The position numbers and the translations under genes were made by a program. 64,000 bases of DNA from Hydra vulgaris (lineage: Eukaryota; Cnidaria; Hydrozoa; Anthoathecata; Hydridae): the NCBI RefSeq assembly GCF_038396675.1, contig NC_088931.1, positions 70,571,001 through 70,635,000 on the forward strand, in the 5' to 3' direction. Of the stretch, positions 12,980 through 27,898 are shown one piece after another; the stretch's first letter is position 1; each line of letters opens with the position of its first letter. The notes under the pieces were generated by a model, which was given only the letters and a program-made list of their open reading frames with translations, was not told the DNA's origin and made no database searches.

Positions 12980-13860
12980 AATCATGAATACGCAAACGTA
13001 CTTGATAATCAAGATGCATCAAAAGTCGTGATTGTTTTGATGCAGCCGCTAATCCTAATGTTACTTAAAAGCATGAACCTGGATTCATGAATCATGGAAA
13101 CTGGAACAAACATGGAACAGATTTTCTCCATGTATTGCATCCACACAAATTTAAATTCAGGATCTATATGCCAATCACCAGCTATATTGGAAATTCTGAT
13201 CAAGTTCATAGGAACTGTCTTAATATGACACTTTCCTTTAAGTGTGTTTGATTGCTTGGGTAGCAGTTTTTCCTTCCTTTAAGGTGCACATAACGATAGG
13301 CAATAACCCAGTTTTATTTGGCTTTTGTTAAAGCCATAAAGTATCTCTTAAATGTACCCAGCAAGCATTCTATAGAGGAATTTCACTGGACTTAAATAGA
13401 CATTTTAAGCGGTCCGCTGTAGTTTTGCTCTTAGTTTTGGTTATTTAGTGGACCATTATTGGTAGCCGCCGAAATTGGCTTGACGATAACTAGCCGCTAA
13501 TTTAATGCCGGAAAGTTATTGGCCAGCCATTTATAGTGGCTAACAATCCACTAAATAACAGAAAAACTGCTCAAAAATGCCAATACAGGTCTACTAAAAC
13601 AATGTTTGCTGGCTAATATTGAAAAAGATTATGCATCCTAGGATCTTCTTTGATCACTAGCAGCGGCTCTTGATGCAAGGTTAACAATGGCATTAAAAAG
13701 ATCTGGCTGATCTTTAAGCACAGCTGGACTACCATTTTCTCTATTGAATTTAGAAAGCTTTAATTTTAAGTAGGAAGTGTCATCAATATATCTTAAAGCA
13801 TCCATAAAGCTGGTCCTGGTCCGTCATCTGATTTTTTTATAGGCTTTATTTTGCTCATGA
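12980..13860 (-). pseudogene. broken transposon-type ORF of an unnamed family
   Basis: Two minus-strand pieces look like parts of one protein. The 13630-13860 piece contains KLSKFNRENGSPAVLKDQPD and NLASRAAASDQRRS. The 13009-13240 piece contains TVPMNLIRI, then WHIDPEFKF. In order they resemble a widespread invertebrate transposon-associated protein with an ERRRSE-like stretch followed by TVPVKLxR and HxDxxF segments; I recall the pattern but cannot name the family. Stops occur between them, and a MITE-like element (13357-13613) splits them. Confidence 0.35.
13357..13613. mobile_element. MITE-like element with CCAGCAARCATT ends
   Basis: The ends read CCCAGCAAGCATT at the left and, inverted, CCAGCAAACATTG at the right. 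Each is flanked by TA. An inner inverted pair, TTATTTAGTGGA (about 13440) and TCCACTAAATAA (about 13547), lies inside. About 257 bp long with no coding capacity. It lies within the broken ORF at 12980-13860. Confidence 0.5.
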
Positions 13861-13908
13861 GAGGAAGCTTCATTGCAGTAAATTTATATTAATTATACGA
13901 TTTTTTCC

Positions 13909-14165
13909 CACGAAAAAAAGTTCTATAGAGTTTCTATAAACTTTTGAAACATTTGGCCTATAGAAATTCTATAAATATTCTATAGAACTTCTATAGAATG
14001 TTTGTTAATTTCTATAGAAAATGCTATAAAATTTTTTTTCTATGTAAATATATGTAAAAAAAAAAGTTCTATAAGAATTTCTATAGAAATTGACAGAGAT
14101 TCTATGAAAATTCAATAGGACTATATAGAATTTCTATAGGCGATATGTTTCAAAAATTTTTCGTG
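13909..14165. mobile_element. MITE-like inverted repeat rich in TTCTATAGAA
   Basis: The block CACGAAAAA, TTTTGAAACAT, GCCTATAGAAATTCTATA at the left reappears inverted at the right end (about 14120-14165). The interior holds many copies of the self-complementary decamer TTCTATAGAA or one-base variants, in both phases. No coding capacity. Confidence 0.5.
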
Positions 14166-15214
14166 TTAGTTCTTTTAAAACTGGTTCATACGTGAGTTTT
14201 TTATGCTTAACTTTATATTACAATTTATTAGATTCTTTTTGTTATTCATGGTTCTTTTTTTGTGGCTTTTGCTACTTGTTGATTAATTATTTTGTACTTT
14301 TCACAATAATCCATTTTAATTATTCCGCTTGAAAACTATTTTTTAACTGAATATTTAAACTGCAACAAGTTACACTAATTACAAACAATTTATTTCTTTA
14401 GTTTTAAAATAATTTAAAGTGTCTCGTTTTTATCATAGAACAATTTTCACATTTCATAAAGTTTAATTAGATAATACATATTAAATTTTCACATTATAAA
14501 GTTTAAATAGATAATACTATTTACATATTAACTAATTCTAAAAGTTGTATTTGAAGTTTAAGAATTCTTTAATGCTTTTGCTTTTAAATTTGCTACCCTT
14601 TCTAAGACTATTTTTGCGCTTATTAATTAAAAATTGAAATATGAAGAAGTTCTTTTTTCACTTTTATTGCTTTTAAAAAAGAATTGAGCAATGATTTTAT
14701 TAATTATAAAAAATGATATTTATTTGAATACTCTGAATTCATGTAAAAGTTTTTTAAGGTTTTTTTTTGATTTTCTTTACAGCGCTGATAATTTACGCTT
14801 ATAAGTGTTTTCACATATATTATTAAAACTCCACATGGGGGACCATTTTTTTTTTTTTTTTTTTTTTTACTTAGTAAAAAAAAGTAGCTAAAAATAATTT
14901 TTATTAAAAATTAAAGTTACTTTCTTTTTTCAGGTACTGATTCCTTAAAAAAAAAAAGTCGTTATAGAAATTCAAAAATGAGAAATTCAAAAATTGACCC
15001 GCACTAATCCTTATCCTTTAAAACTTGTTATTACATATGATTGAAGATTCAAACTTCATAAGAGGCCAGCTAGAATACAGGAAGATGATTAGTAATTTGA
15101 GCGTTAGGCGTTTGTTTTATATTGGTTAGTATAATCATTTAGAAAAAGTTCTAAAACCTCTTGTAGTGTGAAAAAAAAAATAGTTATATTTTTTCTCTGA
15201 AAGTAAAACGAGTA
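14166..15214. other. AT-rich DNA without a recognised gene
   Basis: Nothing that I can support except homopolymer runs, including an uninterrupted T tract at about 14848-14868. Confidence 0.4.
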
Positions 15215-15760
15215 TTAATAATAAACCAATTTTATTGGGAATACCTATTAAACCAGGCTGTAGCTCGTATCCCTTCGTTTTATTGTAATGCTGGTGGAAA
15301 TATTGACGATAAAAAGTTACTCCACTGCTTAAGAACTAAAAGAACTTTTAATTCTTCTAATGTCTTTTTAAGAATATTAGACTGTAATGTACAAGCTCAC
15401 AAAATATGAGCCGTATTGCAGGCCTCCACAATTTGTTTCTTGTGATTAGTACATAGCAGTTCAAAGGTTGTAAAAGTTCATTATTTGTCCCAGAAAAAAG
15501 ACCTTGAAAAAAGGAATAGATTCAAAGATGAAATCTTTTTGGACAGCAGTTTCTTGTTTAATAAACACCAGATCAAAAATTATATATTTTACCTGATTCC
15601 TGGTTAACTTTTAATTTTCCTGATCATAGCTCAAAAAATTGTTTACAAATGAAACTCGCTTTGAAATTTTTAAAAGAGTTTCCAGAACGCATTAAGTTTG
15701 AAATCTTTGTTAAATTTGTCAAAGTTATTTGAGTCATCAAAGAGCGCAGCAAAACTCATT
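15215..15760 (+). pseudogene. decayed unidentified ORF, probably transposon-derived
   Basis: The plus strand translates with only occasional stops as a sequence with recognisable protein character: FYCNAGGNIDDKKLLHCL, RTKRTFNSSNVFLRILDC and NVQAHKI, then LFNKHQIKNYIF, and further on KLALKFLKEFPERIKFEIF. I believe similar proteins occur in cnidarian mobile elements but cannot name the family. There is no intact frame longer than about 60 codons. Confidence 0.3.
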
Positions 15761-15779
15761 AAAAAAGAAGAGATTTTTA

Positions 15780-15860
15780 AAAACGAGGAAAAGTTTGAAA
15801 CCGAGGAAAAGTTTCTATTGTGAAACGAGGAAAAGTTTGAAACGAGGAAAAGTTTGAATT
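15780..15860. repeat. short tandem repeat of CGAGGAAAAGTTT
   Basis: Four copies of a unit containing CGAGGAAAAGTTTGAAA with small spacing differences. Confidence 0.75.
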
Positions 15861-16802
15861 ACCTGTAACGATTTTATGGAAAAGACTGAAATGGATACAA
15901 AAAATCATTTGCAGCTTTTGATTTATCACTATGATACGGATGTTGGCGGTTGAACTCAAAACCTAATAGTAAATTTTGAATTTTGAAAATAAGTTTCAAA
16001 ATTATTTGGTGGCATATTTTGTTAAAACCTTTTTTCAATCACATAGATTAAAGTCTAAAAAAATTAATGAGAAAAAATAAATAAATAATGAATGTTATCC
16101 CCAGCCACAAGTTTGGAGAGAAAAAGTTTCATTTTTTTTATTGTTGTAGTTATTTCTAAAAGTAATATTTTGGTGTTTAAATGAACATGCTAAGTTTAAA
16201 ACCAACCCCCCATAAAAAGGTAAATTTTATTCTACCCATAACAACCGCAAACAGATTTGTATATTTTATTATAAAATTAGATATATTAATTTTAATCTGG
16301 TTTAATTGACTAAAAAGGGTTAAAAATGTAATGACCAATCTTTTGAGAATTGATTACTATTTTGGATTTTGTATTGTTCGACAGCAATTTTATTTTTAAA
16401 ACATTATTTGATACCAATATGAAAGTAAAAAAGTTTGATGCCAGCATCATGACTGAAAAAATATTTTTTTATTTTATCTATAATCAGTGCAATTATAAAT
16501 GGAAGGTGCAATATATTTCTAAAATTAAAAAGCACAGTTAAAAAACGCTTAAAAATTAACTAGATTTGACTTTAGAATCAATTCTATCTTTATCCATTAA
16601 AAAACCATTAAACGACCAACGCGTTACTACTTCATACAAATGAAAAAGAAACTGTCATATAAATCTGACTGTTACGTTTCCCACATAGTTAATTATCTTT
16701 GATAGATTATGGGATTTCTTAGTGTTTATATGATTGCTACTTTAGTTACCTAACTTTAAAGTTCGCAACTAATTTGTTAAACTTTTTATGAAATTGCTTT
16801 TC

Positions 16803-17000
16803 TACTTTGTTCGAGCAGTTGCTTAGCAGTGGTTAGAACACTTGTTCTCATAAACAAAATATCCCATGCTTGATGCCATTTTCGCGACACTGGTAAAGAA
16901 AGAAAAATTTTAGTTAAATAATCTTTCGCGGTGCTTTGTGACAAAATCATAGGACTTCTTGGAGCATCTTAGCATCTTGGAGCATAATAGCAATAAAAAA
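16803..17000 (+). repeat. tRNA-derived SINE remnant
   Basis: The head reads GCTTAGCAGTGGTTAGAACA, which fits a degenerate tRNA A box. It is followed about 35 bases later by CATGCTTGATGCC, a decayed B box (GGTTCGATGCC-like). The spacing and the tRNA-unlike 3-prime body suggest a SINE, not a tRNA gene. It is too diverged to be transcribed reliably. Confidence 0.45.
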
Positions 17001-20159
<3,159 letters not shown>

Positions 20160-21960
20160 ACAGAATAGCTTTATTACAAATATAGTTGGCAGGACTTCCA
20201 GAAGATCATAAGATCTTATCATGAAGCCCTTTATAATATCAAATATAATTATAACAACATAAAATCAAATTAACCAATAAAAATAGATCAACATAAACTA
20301 TATATAACTGTGCATTTAAAGTATAAAAATACTGGATAAAATATATGAAACAAAAAAACTAAAAACAAGAAAAAATATTTTCTGCTAATAAGTTAACTTC
20401 TTTTAAATTTAAAAGAATCGAAATAACTTCTTTTAATCTCAAAAGAAGTTAAAGTCGATTTTAAAGGCAAACCAAAATTTGGCAAAACTATTTTATTACA
20501 TAAATAAGGACCGCGATAAGAAATAATTAGTTGTTTATATTTAGTTTGGCAGAAAGGTTCTAGTAGATGTTTTTCATTGCGAAGATTGTATTTGTTTATG
20601 TGTTTTACGTTATAAAGGTTTATAAATACATCAGGAGATAAATGATTTTTACATTTAAACATGAAACATAAAGTATTATAAACATTTAGTTCGTATACAT
20701 TTAAGGTTTTCATTTCACTCAGAAGTGGTTTTGGATTTAAAAAACGATTTACAAAATTAATTTAGCGAGCTGCGTATTTCTGATGCTGATAAAGAGATTT
20801 AAGTTTAGTTTTGTGCGCGCTTCCCCATACAATATTTGCATAATTTAAATGGCAGTGGATAAACGAATAATATAGTCGTTTTAATTGTTTTATATTTAAC
20901 ATAAGTCGAACTTTATATATAATTCCAATACTTTTAGCAACTTTCATGGAGATATTATCAATTTATTGTTTCCAGAATAAGTTTTCGTCTTCAAGAACTC
21001 CGAGAAGTTTTGTAACTTTTTCCCTTTTTAGTATTGCATTATCAATTTCGTGTTTGATAAAAAAATTTTTTCTGGATATTAAAAAAAGTGTCCATTTTGT
21101 TTTATCAATACTGAGGGACAACCTGTTTTTCTTAAACCATTATGAGATTTTATTTAATTCTTGTGTCATATTATTAACAAGTGTATTTATGTTTTCATGA
21201 GATTGGATTAGGTTTGTGTCATTAGAAAAAATTATAGTGGTTAATTTAGAGGCTCTGTTAAGGTCATTTATATATATTAAAAATAATAGGGGCCTAACTA
21301 TGGATCCCTGTATGACACCACATGTTAAATTCATTAATAAAGGCAAGGAAGAATCTTGGATATAAACGAATTGCTTACGATTACTAAGATAGCTTTTGAA
21401 CCAGCTTAGGGATTAATCTTTATTGCAATAGATTTCTAATTTTTTTAATAAAATATGGTGATTAACAGTATCAAAGCTTTAGACAAATTGATGAATACTC
21501 CTAGGGTGTAATGAGAATTTTTAAAAGAATCAGAAATGCTACGTGTTAGTTGGAGAATGGCGTGTTCTGTAGAATTGTTTCTCTGGAAGCCAAATTGACT
21601 CTTATATAAAAGTTAAGTATCAGCAAAATAATTGTAGACTCTGTTATACATTATTCTTTCTAATATTTCTGTTATACATTAATATTTCTAATATAGAGAA
21701 ACCTGTAAGAACTGAAATAGGACAATAACTTGTAATGTTACAATAGTCACCTAATTTATAAATAGGAGTAATTTTTGCTACTTTTAGAGAGCCTGGAAAA
21801 GATCCTTGAGCAATAGATGCTTTACAAATTTTAAAGAGAATCTCTTTCAAAACGTCAAAGGAGTCTATTATAACATTTCCATTCATGCAAATAGCCCCAA
21901 TTGCCTTATTTCATTTTAATGATTTAAACGCTTCAATTTTTCTGTATGATAGGTTTGAAA
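20160..21960 (-). pseudogene. CR1-like LINE, reverse transcriptase to 3-prime end
   Basis: Read on the minus strand, the blocks are in LINE order. First, NVIIDSFDVLKEI and FPGSLKVAKITPIYKLGD (fingers; 21886 to 21644). Then FDTVNHHILLKKLE (first catalytic Asp; about 21470), GVIQGSIVRPLLFLIY and IIFSNDTNL (second catalytic box, FADD degraded to FSND; 21346 to 21140). Then the connector LYYSFIHCHLNYANIVWG (20947 to 20762), the tail ending ISYRGPYLCNKIVLPNF (20713 to 20393), and a 3-prime untranslated part to about 20160. Stops and frameshifts separate the blocks. CR1 assignment is from the motif style. Confidence 0.7.
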
Positions 21961-22044
21961 AATTTAAAGCTAAATTAGGTGATGTTATAAACTTATCAAC
22001 TGATTTGTCATTAAGATAAGGATTTGCCATTGTCATTAAGAATT

Positions 22045-22300
22045 TTATTTGATAGGCTTGTTCCAATTGAAAAAAAAATTTATTAAATTCAAAAGAAATT
22101 TTAATAGGGTCATTTTTTTTTTTGATAATAGTTTTATTTTATATATATTTTGCCGTTTGACAATAATTACTATAACTAAGTAAATAAATAAAAATTTACA
22201 TGACGGGAGCAAAAAGAAGACTATATTTGTCTTATCACTAAGCCCCGTAATATATACCATACATAGCATTGCTTTTAAAAACCGTATAAGATAATACAAA
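22045..22300 (-). repeat. LINE 3-prime end fragment
   Basis: 22200-22290 contains a block (GAAGACTATATTTGTCTTAT then CACTAAGCCCCG) similar in order and orientation to the tails at 20160-20230 and 6961-7060, consistent with another LINE 3-prime terminus. No protein part is attached. Confidence 0.4.
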
Positions 22301-22508
22301 ATCTTTTAAATATTAATTAAATTTTCTTAAAAATTATATTTTAAATAAAGAAAGAAATAAAAAAATTAAAAATTTTTTTTTTTTTATATATTTTATCCTC
22401 CATTTCCTTTTTATTTTTCCTAATTTCATTTGTTAGATTGAGAATAGTTAAGAAAAAGTTAAAAAAAAATAAAATAAAAACAAAAAAAAAAGCAGACGAA
22501 AAAAACAA

Positions 22509-22769
<261 letters not shown>

Positions 22770-22772
<3 letters not shown>

Positions 22773-23969
22773 CTTTGGTCAAAAGTTTGGAACACTCTTG
22801 CATTTTTGAAGGAAACGACACATTTTGTGTAATAACATAGTAACACATATTTTATATAACTACCATTACAATACGAAATTAATCTACAGTCAGTAGGTCA
22901 TTAAAAATCCACAGTTATTATTTTGTATATTGTCCTCGACTCTTCAGAACAGCTTCTATACGCCTCGGCATCGAGGTCACCAAATTCTCACAATACTGCT
23001 GACTCATTTCTGTCACACATACACGCAAACCATGACCGTAGGTGACTTCTTTACCGTTGGTGTTATATATCTGACATTGAAACGTTGATTTGGTGGTCTC
23101 CTAACACGACATGACTTTGATTGAAACTGAGTGAAGGTAGCTTCGTCCGAAAACATCACGTTCCTCTAGTTTTCTGCCACCCAGTGCCGGTACTTCCTGC
23201 AGAAGGCCAATCGGTCTTTGATGTTTTTAGCGGTCAACTTGGCTTTTTTTGGCCCTTCGGATGAGACGATCAGCTTATAATGAAGTTACACGTGGTCTTC
23301 CAGATCTTTTGCGTGAATCCAGTGTACCCAATTCTGTTTTGTTGGTGGAGCACCATAATTTGCACACGTTTTGCGATTGACAACTCCTTTCCACGTGCCA
23401 TTAGAAGATTATGGGTCGGAATATCTGCAAACACCCCCAAAACAAAATCGTGAACTGCTAATATTTACTAATATTTAATTAACGACTAAGTAAAACAAGG
23501 TAAATTGAACATAAAAATCAACCTTTACTCCTTCTAAAATATAATTCATTATTTTTACCTTTTTGAAATGATTCCAAAATATGGACGTAAAATAAAGTCG
23601 TATTTAGAGTCCAAAAATAAAAATTTTGATTGATTCACGTGCAGTCTACACATGCACGTGAATCAATCTAAGAACGTAAACAAGTCAGACACTCCACAAG
23701 AAATTTATAGCTTTACACATGATTGGTTGTGTCTCTCATAATGAACAACGGCTGGTACTGAAATCAATGATACATTGATTGTATAAGCTATAAATATCTT
23801 TGTATTTAAGCGTAAGATAGGAAACAACGCTCATTCTGTAGCTTCTCTTCTATATTTCAACAACTGACACTAATTAGTGCAAATAAGTCATTGTGGCATA
23901 GTCTATAACCGCCAAAAATGGCTAAAACGCCCATAATGCAAGGGTGTTCCAAACTTTTGGCCAAAGCTG
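22770..23969 (-). mobile_element. Tc1/mariner element, 1,200 bp, internally deleted
   Basis: The inverted ends start CAGCTTTGGYCAAAAGTTTG and continue GAACACYCTTGCAT, with two differences in 34 bp. Each is flanked by a TA target duplication (22768-22769 and 23970-23971). The left flank is a (TA)n tract. The element holds a partial transposase on the minus strand (22925-23401) and a 16-bp-arm perfect hairpin (23628-23643 with 23653-23668). It is too short for a complete Tc1 gene. Confidence 0.88.
22925..23401 (-). pseudogene. Tc1 transposase with the catalytic middle deleted
   Basis: A start ATG at 23399-23401 gives MARGKELSIAKRVQIMVLHQ, the first helix-turn-helix. It is followed in shifted frames by RKRSGRPRVTS (GRPR hook), KLTAKNIKDRLAFC, FSDEATFTQF (first catalytic Asp) and ITPTVKKSPTVMV. 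The frame then jumps directly to QQYCENLVTSMPRRIEAVLK, the extreme C-terminus. The segment with the second Asp and the final Glu is missing, so the protein cannot be active. Confidence 0.8.
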
Positions 23970-24229
23970 TATATGTATAGATAACAAAAACAGAAAGATA
24001 AAAAGTGAATGCACACACTCACATATAAATACATGGCAAACAATTAGGGGTACTTTTCACATGAGATTTCAAGAATATATAGTATAAACGTTTTTCCCAA
24101 CGTTTTTCTCGGTAATACCCAAATGATAAAATTAAATCGTGTAAAAGTGTACAATAGAACGTGTATGTATAAAATTAATAAATATATTCATAATTATATA
24201 AATCAAATCATGAGTACTTTAATTTAACG

Positions 24230-26017
24230 CCTTAGAAGAAATTTAATTCATTGTCGTTTAGTAAAAGAGTTTGTCTAAGTTTTGTTTTAAATTGATTAAA
24301 CGATGATATAAGTGTCTATAATTTAGGTTCTCGATTTGTAATTGAGTATATAGTGGCTAAATAATAGGTTTTGGATTGACTAAAGTTATTTTTTTAGAAT
24401 CTTGTGCTGTATATATGATTTATTTTTTTAAATATTGAGTTAAGTAAAGGCGGTGCCGTTATCAAGTTTAAGAATAAATATAAGAATTTGACAAAGATTT
24501 ATTTTGAAAACATCTAATATATTGAGTTTACCAAAAAGTATTGTTGTATGGGAGAGTCGACCTTCATTTTTAATAATCCTAATAGCATGTTTTTATTTGC
24601 AGAGAAATTTATTTATTTTTGTAACGTCGGTGCTGCACGAAGCGATACTTGCATGGTTAAGATAACAATGTATAAATGAAAAGTATATGTATTTCAAACA
24701 AGATTGGTTTAAAAACTGTTTAGCTTTATACAGTATACCAATGTAATTTGAAATTTTATTCTCAATTACATTTATATGTTCTCTCCAATTAATATTTTCA
24801 TCTAGAATTACGCCTAAGAATTTTAAAGATATTTCCCCTTTTTATTAAAATATTATCAATAAAAGATTCGGTAGTTTCAATGGAATATTTTTTTTTAGAA
24901 GCATGATGGAATAATGTGTTGAGTTTTATTAATTTTTAGGAATAGTATATTGGATTTATACCATTGGCTTAGTTTATCTGTTTACTGTTAAAAATAAAAT
25001 ATTATTATCTTCATTGGAATAAAACAAGTTAGTTTCATTGGCAAATAAAATTGAATTTAAGATATTAGAAAAATTATTTGAATCATTAATATAAAGTAGA
25101 AACAAGAGGGGTCTTACAATTGAACTCTGGGGAACACCGCATATGATAGTCATATTATCCGTTTTTCCACCTTTGTATGAAATATATTGCTTCCTATTAA
25201 ACAAGTGACTTTTAAACCAAGGCAAGTTTAAACTTCTTATACCCTAGATTTCGAGTTTGGATAAAAGAGTTATATGATCCACTGTATCGAGGGCTTTGCT
25301 TAGATCTACAAGAACACCTAAAGCATACTTTTTTTCATTAAACCCTTTATATATATCATGTACAAGATGTAAGATTGCGTGATCAGTAGAATAACCAGAT
25401 TTAAAACTAAATTGTTTATTGTAAAAAAATATTATTTTGGCTTAAAAAAGTATAGAGTCTATTATACATAATTCGTTCTAGAATTTTGAAAAACATTTAA
25501 AAATTGAGATCGACCTATAATTAGTAACGTCATAAGGATCACCTGATTTTAAAATTGGAACAGCTCTAGCATTTTTTAACTTTTCAGGAATAATTCCCTC
25601 TTTTAAAGATAAATTAAATATATACAAGATTGGGATTGCAATGAGTTTTATTGAATTGATAATGATGCTACTATTTATATTGTCAACTCCTATACTTTTT
25701 TTGAACTTGATTTGATCAGTAAGTTTATCATTAGACGTAATAGTAGTGTTATTAGAAACCAAGTATGCATCAAAGCTGGTTTGGGAGGATTCAATTTTTG
25801 ATGCTAATGATGGACAAATATTTACAAAAAATTCATTAAGTGTTTCAGCCACTAGTTGTTTCTTTTAAATGTAGTTGTTATTAAATGTGAGTAATTTTGA
25901 AATAGTATTTCTGTCAGAATTATTTTTACCAATGACTGAATAATATTTTTTTAATTTTTTAACAATTGACTCAAAGAATTGTTTGTAGTTTTTATAATTA
26001 GTTTCATTTGTTTTCCA
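24230..26017 (-). pseudogene. LINE 3-prime half, reverse transcriptase
   Basis: The minus strand, from right to left, gives TNETNYKNYKQFFESIVKKL (linker before the polymerase), then fingers with KKSIGVDNINSS and NARAVPILKSGDP (25852 to 25478), LVDLSKALDTVDHITLL (first Asp), GVPQSSIVRPLLFLLYIN and SILFANETNLF (FADD degraded to FANE). A tail runs to about 24230. Stops and frame changes separate the blocks. The 5-prime half of apparently the same copy lies at 29521-30855; the hAT-type gene sits between. Confidence 0.7.
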
Positions 26018-26026
26018 GCACTAAAT

Positions 26027-27898
26027 ATGAATAGCAAAAGATATAAATTACAATGTTGCGAATGCAAAGCAGTATTTAATAACGACTATAAAACCAGTCA
26101 TGAAAGATCCGTTCATGGTGGTAGAAAGGTTCGTATACAAACAGTGGGAGCCCCAGAGAATCCTTTTGTAGCCTCCTTAGCTTCAAAAAAACAAAAAATG
26201 GAACCTCAGAATGCTGGTATTGATGTCGAAGTGGATGATGAAATACAAAGTAGTGAACATACAAAGTTAGACTTAATAATAATTGGAACATCGACTTCAA
26301 CATGTGGTATATCCATAGAAGAAGAAACAACATCTTTTAAAAAAAAATTTGAAGAGGACGCAAGTTCAAAAATTCATAATAATGATGCAAAAGGGGAAAA
26401 CCCGGGTTATGCTGTAGTCCAGGAACAAGCAGAGAAATTTACAGAATTAAATCCTAAATCAGATGATTTAACCCAGTTTCATGACCGAGATAAAAAGGAT
26501 GACACGAATATTATTAACTTGGATACTACTGAAGTAAGCAGTGAAACAACAAATTGGACTTCGCTCATGGGGAATTTGGGTGTTTTAATAGATAATCTTA
26601 AAGATTGTAATGACATTTATAAAAAATATTGTAAAGAAGAATTAGTAAATGAAAAATTCGCTGCAATTGAAATTGTGAATGCAACAAGTTCTGTGGTGGA
26701 AATGTCAAAAAATGTTTTGAAAATGGGAAACGCTTTTATAAAAAAACTCGATACCAAAGCTCAAAATATTATAATTGACAAATCAGATTCATCAGCATTG
26801 ATAAGCCATGACCCAGGTTTACGTCCACATACAATTACGGATAATCAAAAACTGTATTTAATCCAGTTAGGGCCACACCAACCAAAACTTGCTAGTTTCC
26901 CAAGTGACGGTAAAAATAGATTTAATCCCCAGTGGTACAAAGAGTTTGAACATTTAGAATACAACACCCAGAAGGATGCCACATTTTGTTTTGTCTGCCG
27001 CCTTTTTCCCAAGGGTGTTGGAAAGAAGGGAAAAACTGAAGATGCTTGGATAAATGTTGGGGTGAGATCTTGGTCTAAGATGAAAAGCTATGGGAAAGAC
27101 AAACTTGGAAAGCTTCAGGCGCACTTTACCTCTCAAGCACATAAAGTTGCATTACGTGAATATTGTCACTTTCTTATGAAAAAAGGGCATATAGATCACC
27201 TTATAGATAAATCCAATAGAATTGCTCTAATAGAAGAGCAAAAAATAGAGGTGCAGAATAGAAAAACTGTCGAAATTCTTATCGATACATGCAAGACTTT
27301 GGGAAGCCAAGGGCTAGCGTTTAGAGAATCGGACAGTGCTAATCAAGGTAACTTTGTTGCAGTTGTTAATCTTATCTCTCGCCACAATCCCACACTAAAA
27401 GCCTGGATTGAAGATAGAGCCCTTCGTCCATATAGAGTTACATACACGAGTCCATCGTCTCAAAATGAAATGATTAGTTTAATTGCAACTGAATTAAAGA
27501 GTAAGATCATTGATGAAATTAACAGCTCCAATTTTTTTTCCGTGATGGCCGACACTACTCCCGATATGTCACATAAGGACATAATGAGTATAGTTGTGAG
27601 AACAGCCAGTGAAAACGGTGAGATTCGGGAAAGGCTTTTAAAATCCGTTGAATGCACTGATAAGACTGGAAAAGGGATGGCTGAGCTAATTTTATCTTCT
27701 TTACATAAAGAAGGCATTGACACATCAAAGATGGCTTTTCAGTCTTATGACTACGCGAGTTCAATGTCTGGACAATTTAAAGGAGTACAAAAGTATATAA
27801 CAGAAGAAGTTGGCCATAATGTACCTTACATACCTTGTAAAGACCACAGAACAAACACTGCTCTTGAACATGCCTGCAATGTTAATGCTTTAATATGA
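26027..27898 (+). CDS. hAT-type transposase (TTF zinc finger / DUF4371), N-terminal two thirds
   Basis: The ATG at 26027 follows a good acceptor (TTTGTTTTCCAG), so an upstream exon is possible. A C2H2-like finger (C10, C13, H25, H30) opens the protein, followed by an acidic Ser/Thr-rich region. A TTF-type finger with ATFCFVCRLFP and AHFTSQAHK lies near residues 300-375. The RNase H-like core follows: NFFSVMADTTPDMSHKD (about residue 500, likely first catalytic Asp) and SYDYASSMSGQFKGVQ (about 572, likely second). It ends at a single TGA (27896-27898), after which the same frame stays open to 29023 and completes the family fold. The family (ZMYM1-like/DUF4371 hAT proteins) is usually about 700-1000 residues, so the TGA is a lesion, not the natural end. 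Similar cellular proteins are domesticated hATs; here the LINE context argues for a transposon. Confidence 0.8.
   Translation: MNSKRYKLQCCECKAVFNNDYKTSHERSVHGGRKVRIQTVGAPENPFVASLASKKQKMEPQNAGIDVEVDDEIQSSEHTKLDLIIIGTSTSTCGISIEEETTSFKKKFEEDASSKIHNNDAKGENPGYAVVQEQAEKFTELNPKSDDLTQFHDRDKKDDTNIINLDTTEVSSETTNWTSLMGNLGVLIDNLKDCNDIYKKYCKEELVNEKFAAIEIVNATSSVVEMSKNVLKMGNAFIKKLDTKAQNIIIDKSDSSALISHDPGLRPHTITDNQKLYLIQLGPHQPKLASFPSDGKNRFNPQWYKEFEHLEYNTQKDATFCFVCRLFPKGVGKKGKTEDAWINVGVRSWSKMKSYGKDKLGKLQAHFTSQAHKVALREYCHFLMKKGHIDHLIDKSNRIALIEEQKIEVQNRKTVEILIDTCKTLGSQGLAFRESDSANQGNFVAVVNLISRHNPTLKAWIEDRALRPYRVTYTSPSSQNEMISLIATELKSKIIDEINSSNFFSVMADTTPDMSHKDIMSIVVRTASENGEIRERLLKSVECTDKTGKGMAELILSSLHKEGIDTSKMAFQSYDYASSMSGQFKGVQKYITEEVGHNVPYIPCKDHRTNTALEHACNVNALI

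Noticed and set aside
16803-16880. A functional tRNA gene
   Set aside because: A- and B-box-like blocks are degenerate, and no acceptor stem pairing could be made.
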